A DNA stretch of 64,000 nt, from assembly GCF_038443385.1 (NCBI RefSeq), contig NZ_CP151726.1, forward strand, positions 3,596,001 through 3,660,000, in the 5' to 3' direction. Numbering within the stretch: position 1 is the stretch's first letter; each line of letters begins with the position of its first letter. Source of the stretch: Stieleria varia (GTDB lineage: Bacteria; Planctomycetota; Planctomycetia; Pirellulales; Pirellulaceae). This document shows, piece after piece, positions 63,212 through 64,000 of the stretch. A program made the translations under genes and the position numbers. The notes below the pieces were generated by a model. It had not been told where the DNA came from. It ran no database searches and was given only the letters and a program-made list of their open reading frames with translations.

Positions 63212-64000
63212 ATTTGCTCTTTGACGCTCACTTGGACCTGAGCATGAACGCGTTGGAGTGGAATCGCGATCTGCGATTGTCGGCGCACAGGATTCGAGAA
63301 GAAGAAGCGAAGCTGCCGGAGCGTCAAAAAGGTCACGCGGCGGGCACGGTCGCATTGCCCGACATGAGGCGAGGTGGCATCGGATTGTGTGTCGCTACGC
63401 AAATCGGCGGTTGCATGAAACCGCGTTCTTTCGTCGCCAACTGGGAATCGCCCTCGCAAGCGTGGGCGATGACTCAGGGCCAGTTGGCGTGGTATCGCGA
63501 GATGGAATGTCTGGGTGAAATGACGCAAATCACCAACTTGGCCGAACTGGAGACGCAATTGGCCCGTTGGTCCGATCCGATCGCGGCGGCGGCCAGCGAA
63601 GAACCGGTGGGCTACATTCTCAGCTTGGAAGGTGCTGATTCGATCGTCACGCTCGATCACCTGGAGACAGCATGGGAGTACGGACTACGCGCGTTGGGAC
63701 CGTCACATTACGGGATCGGTCGATACAGCATGGGGCATGATTCGGCTGGCGGGTTGCCTGCCGCCGGACGCGACTTGGTCGCCAAGATGGACGAGTTGGG
63801 TTTGATCATGGACGTGACCCATCTCAACGACGCCTGTTTTTGGGACGTGTTGGAATGCTTTCAGGGCGTCGTTTGGGCAAGCCATCAGAACTGCCGTGCC
63901 CTGGTCGATGATCCTCGTCAGTTCACCGACGAGCAGATTCGCGCATTGATTCAGCGTGGCGGAGTGATGGGGGCTGTCCTGGACGTCTGGATGGTGGTTC
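63208..64000 (+). CDS. Membrane dipeptidase (peptidase family M19), cut by window edge
   Basis: 264 codons are visible and the 3' end lies past the right edge. The first residues DAHLDLS carry the His-x-Asp of the binuclear zinc site; the bridging Glu is in LSLEGADS, and DVTHLND provides a further His. These match renal-dipeptidase-like M19 enzymes that hydrolyse dipeptides or D-amino-acyl compounds. No signal peptide is present, so it is cytoplasmic. It overlaps the MFS gene by four bases (ATGA), so uptake and hydrolysis are probably coupled. An ATG at 63204 in another frame is ignored. Confidence 0.9.
   Translation, partial: MNLLFDAHLDLSMNALEWNRDLRLSAHRIREEEAKLPERQKGHAAGTVALPDMRRGGIGLCVATQIGGCMKPRSFVANWESPSQAWAMTQGQLAWYREMECLGEMTQITNLAELETQLARWSDPIAAAASEEPVGYILSLEGADSIVTLDHLETAWEYGLRALGPSHYGIGRYSMGHDSAGGLPAAGRDLVAKMDELGLIMDVTHLNDACFWDVLECFQGVVWASHQNCRALVDDPRQFTDEQIRALIQRGGVMGAVLDVWMVV

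Overview
The window looks like chromosomal DNA from a planctomycete of the Pirellulaceae/Rhodopirellula type; this is inferred from gene content, not from a marker gene. The signs are a large number of secreted formylglycine sulfatases, ECF sigma factors followed by FecR/LamG or anti-sigma-like membrane proteins, a secreted cytochrome c/copper monooxygenase-like protein with EF-hands, a dockerin-like protein with a LEPR-XLL-like N-terminus, DUF1080 and twin-arginine Gfo/Idh/MocA proteins, and many dispersed palindromic repeats between genes.

Layout. 1-1242: a sulfatase cut by the left edge. 1.6-6.2 kb: a stress/redox group (quinone oxidoreductase, cupin, NTF2-like DUF1348 protein, AhpD-like protein) with a divergent sigma-54 activator; a dyad operator pair and a sigma-54-like promoter lie between the last two. 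6.2-25.3 kb: a carbohydrate-sulfate catabolic island. An esterase-sialidase fusion and a sulfatase lie on the minus strand. A plus-strand train follows: ECF sigma factor, FecR-LamG protein, then sulfatases, many joined by 1-4 base start/stop overlaps. From 18.3 to 23.7 kb the train is full of gene fossils (esterase, SASA esterase, two eroded sulfatases and a collapsed esterase-PmoA pair). A minus-strand sulfatase closes it. 25.7-31.6 kb: a second ECF sigma/anti-sigma-like pair, then the cytochrome c/copper monooxygenase-like protein, a frameshifted dockerin-like gene, a redoxin and a small secreted protein. 31.9-38.2 kb: a DUF6797 fragment, carboxylesterase, PmoA-like protein and sulfatase (the intact relatives of the fossils at 21.4-23.7 kb), then an oxidoreductase and a DUF1080 protein.

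38.9-44.1 kb: an IetAS-type antiphage module (AAA+ ATPase plus subtilisin-like protease) lies between two directly repeated copies of a 165-bp sequence derived from a REP-associated transposase. It abuts the severed 3' end of an RND efflux gene. 44.2-64 kb: a housekeeping-like stretch with tRNA-Ala(GGC), nusB, an aldehyde dehydrogenase and acyl-adenylating enzyme pair, a glycine-rich secreted protein, a CNNM/CBS protein, a polysaccharide-export lipoprotein, an AsmA-like protein, a PP2C phosphatase with a cyclic-nucleotide-binding-like domain, a giant MscS channel, an MFS transporter and an M19 dipeptidase cut by the right edge.

Ten sulfatases keep the C-x-P-x-R formylglycine motif (one cut by the window edge), and two more are degraded. 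They probably act with the esterases and sialidase-like protein on sulfated, acylated polysaccharides under the control of the nearby ECF sigma factor. No phage genes, CRISPR array or rRNA were seen.
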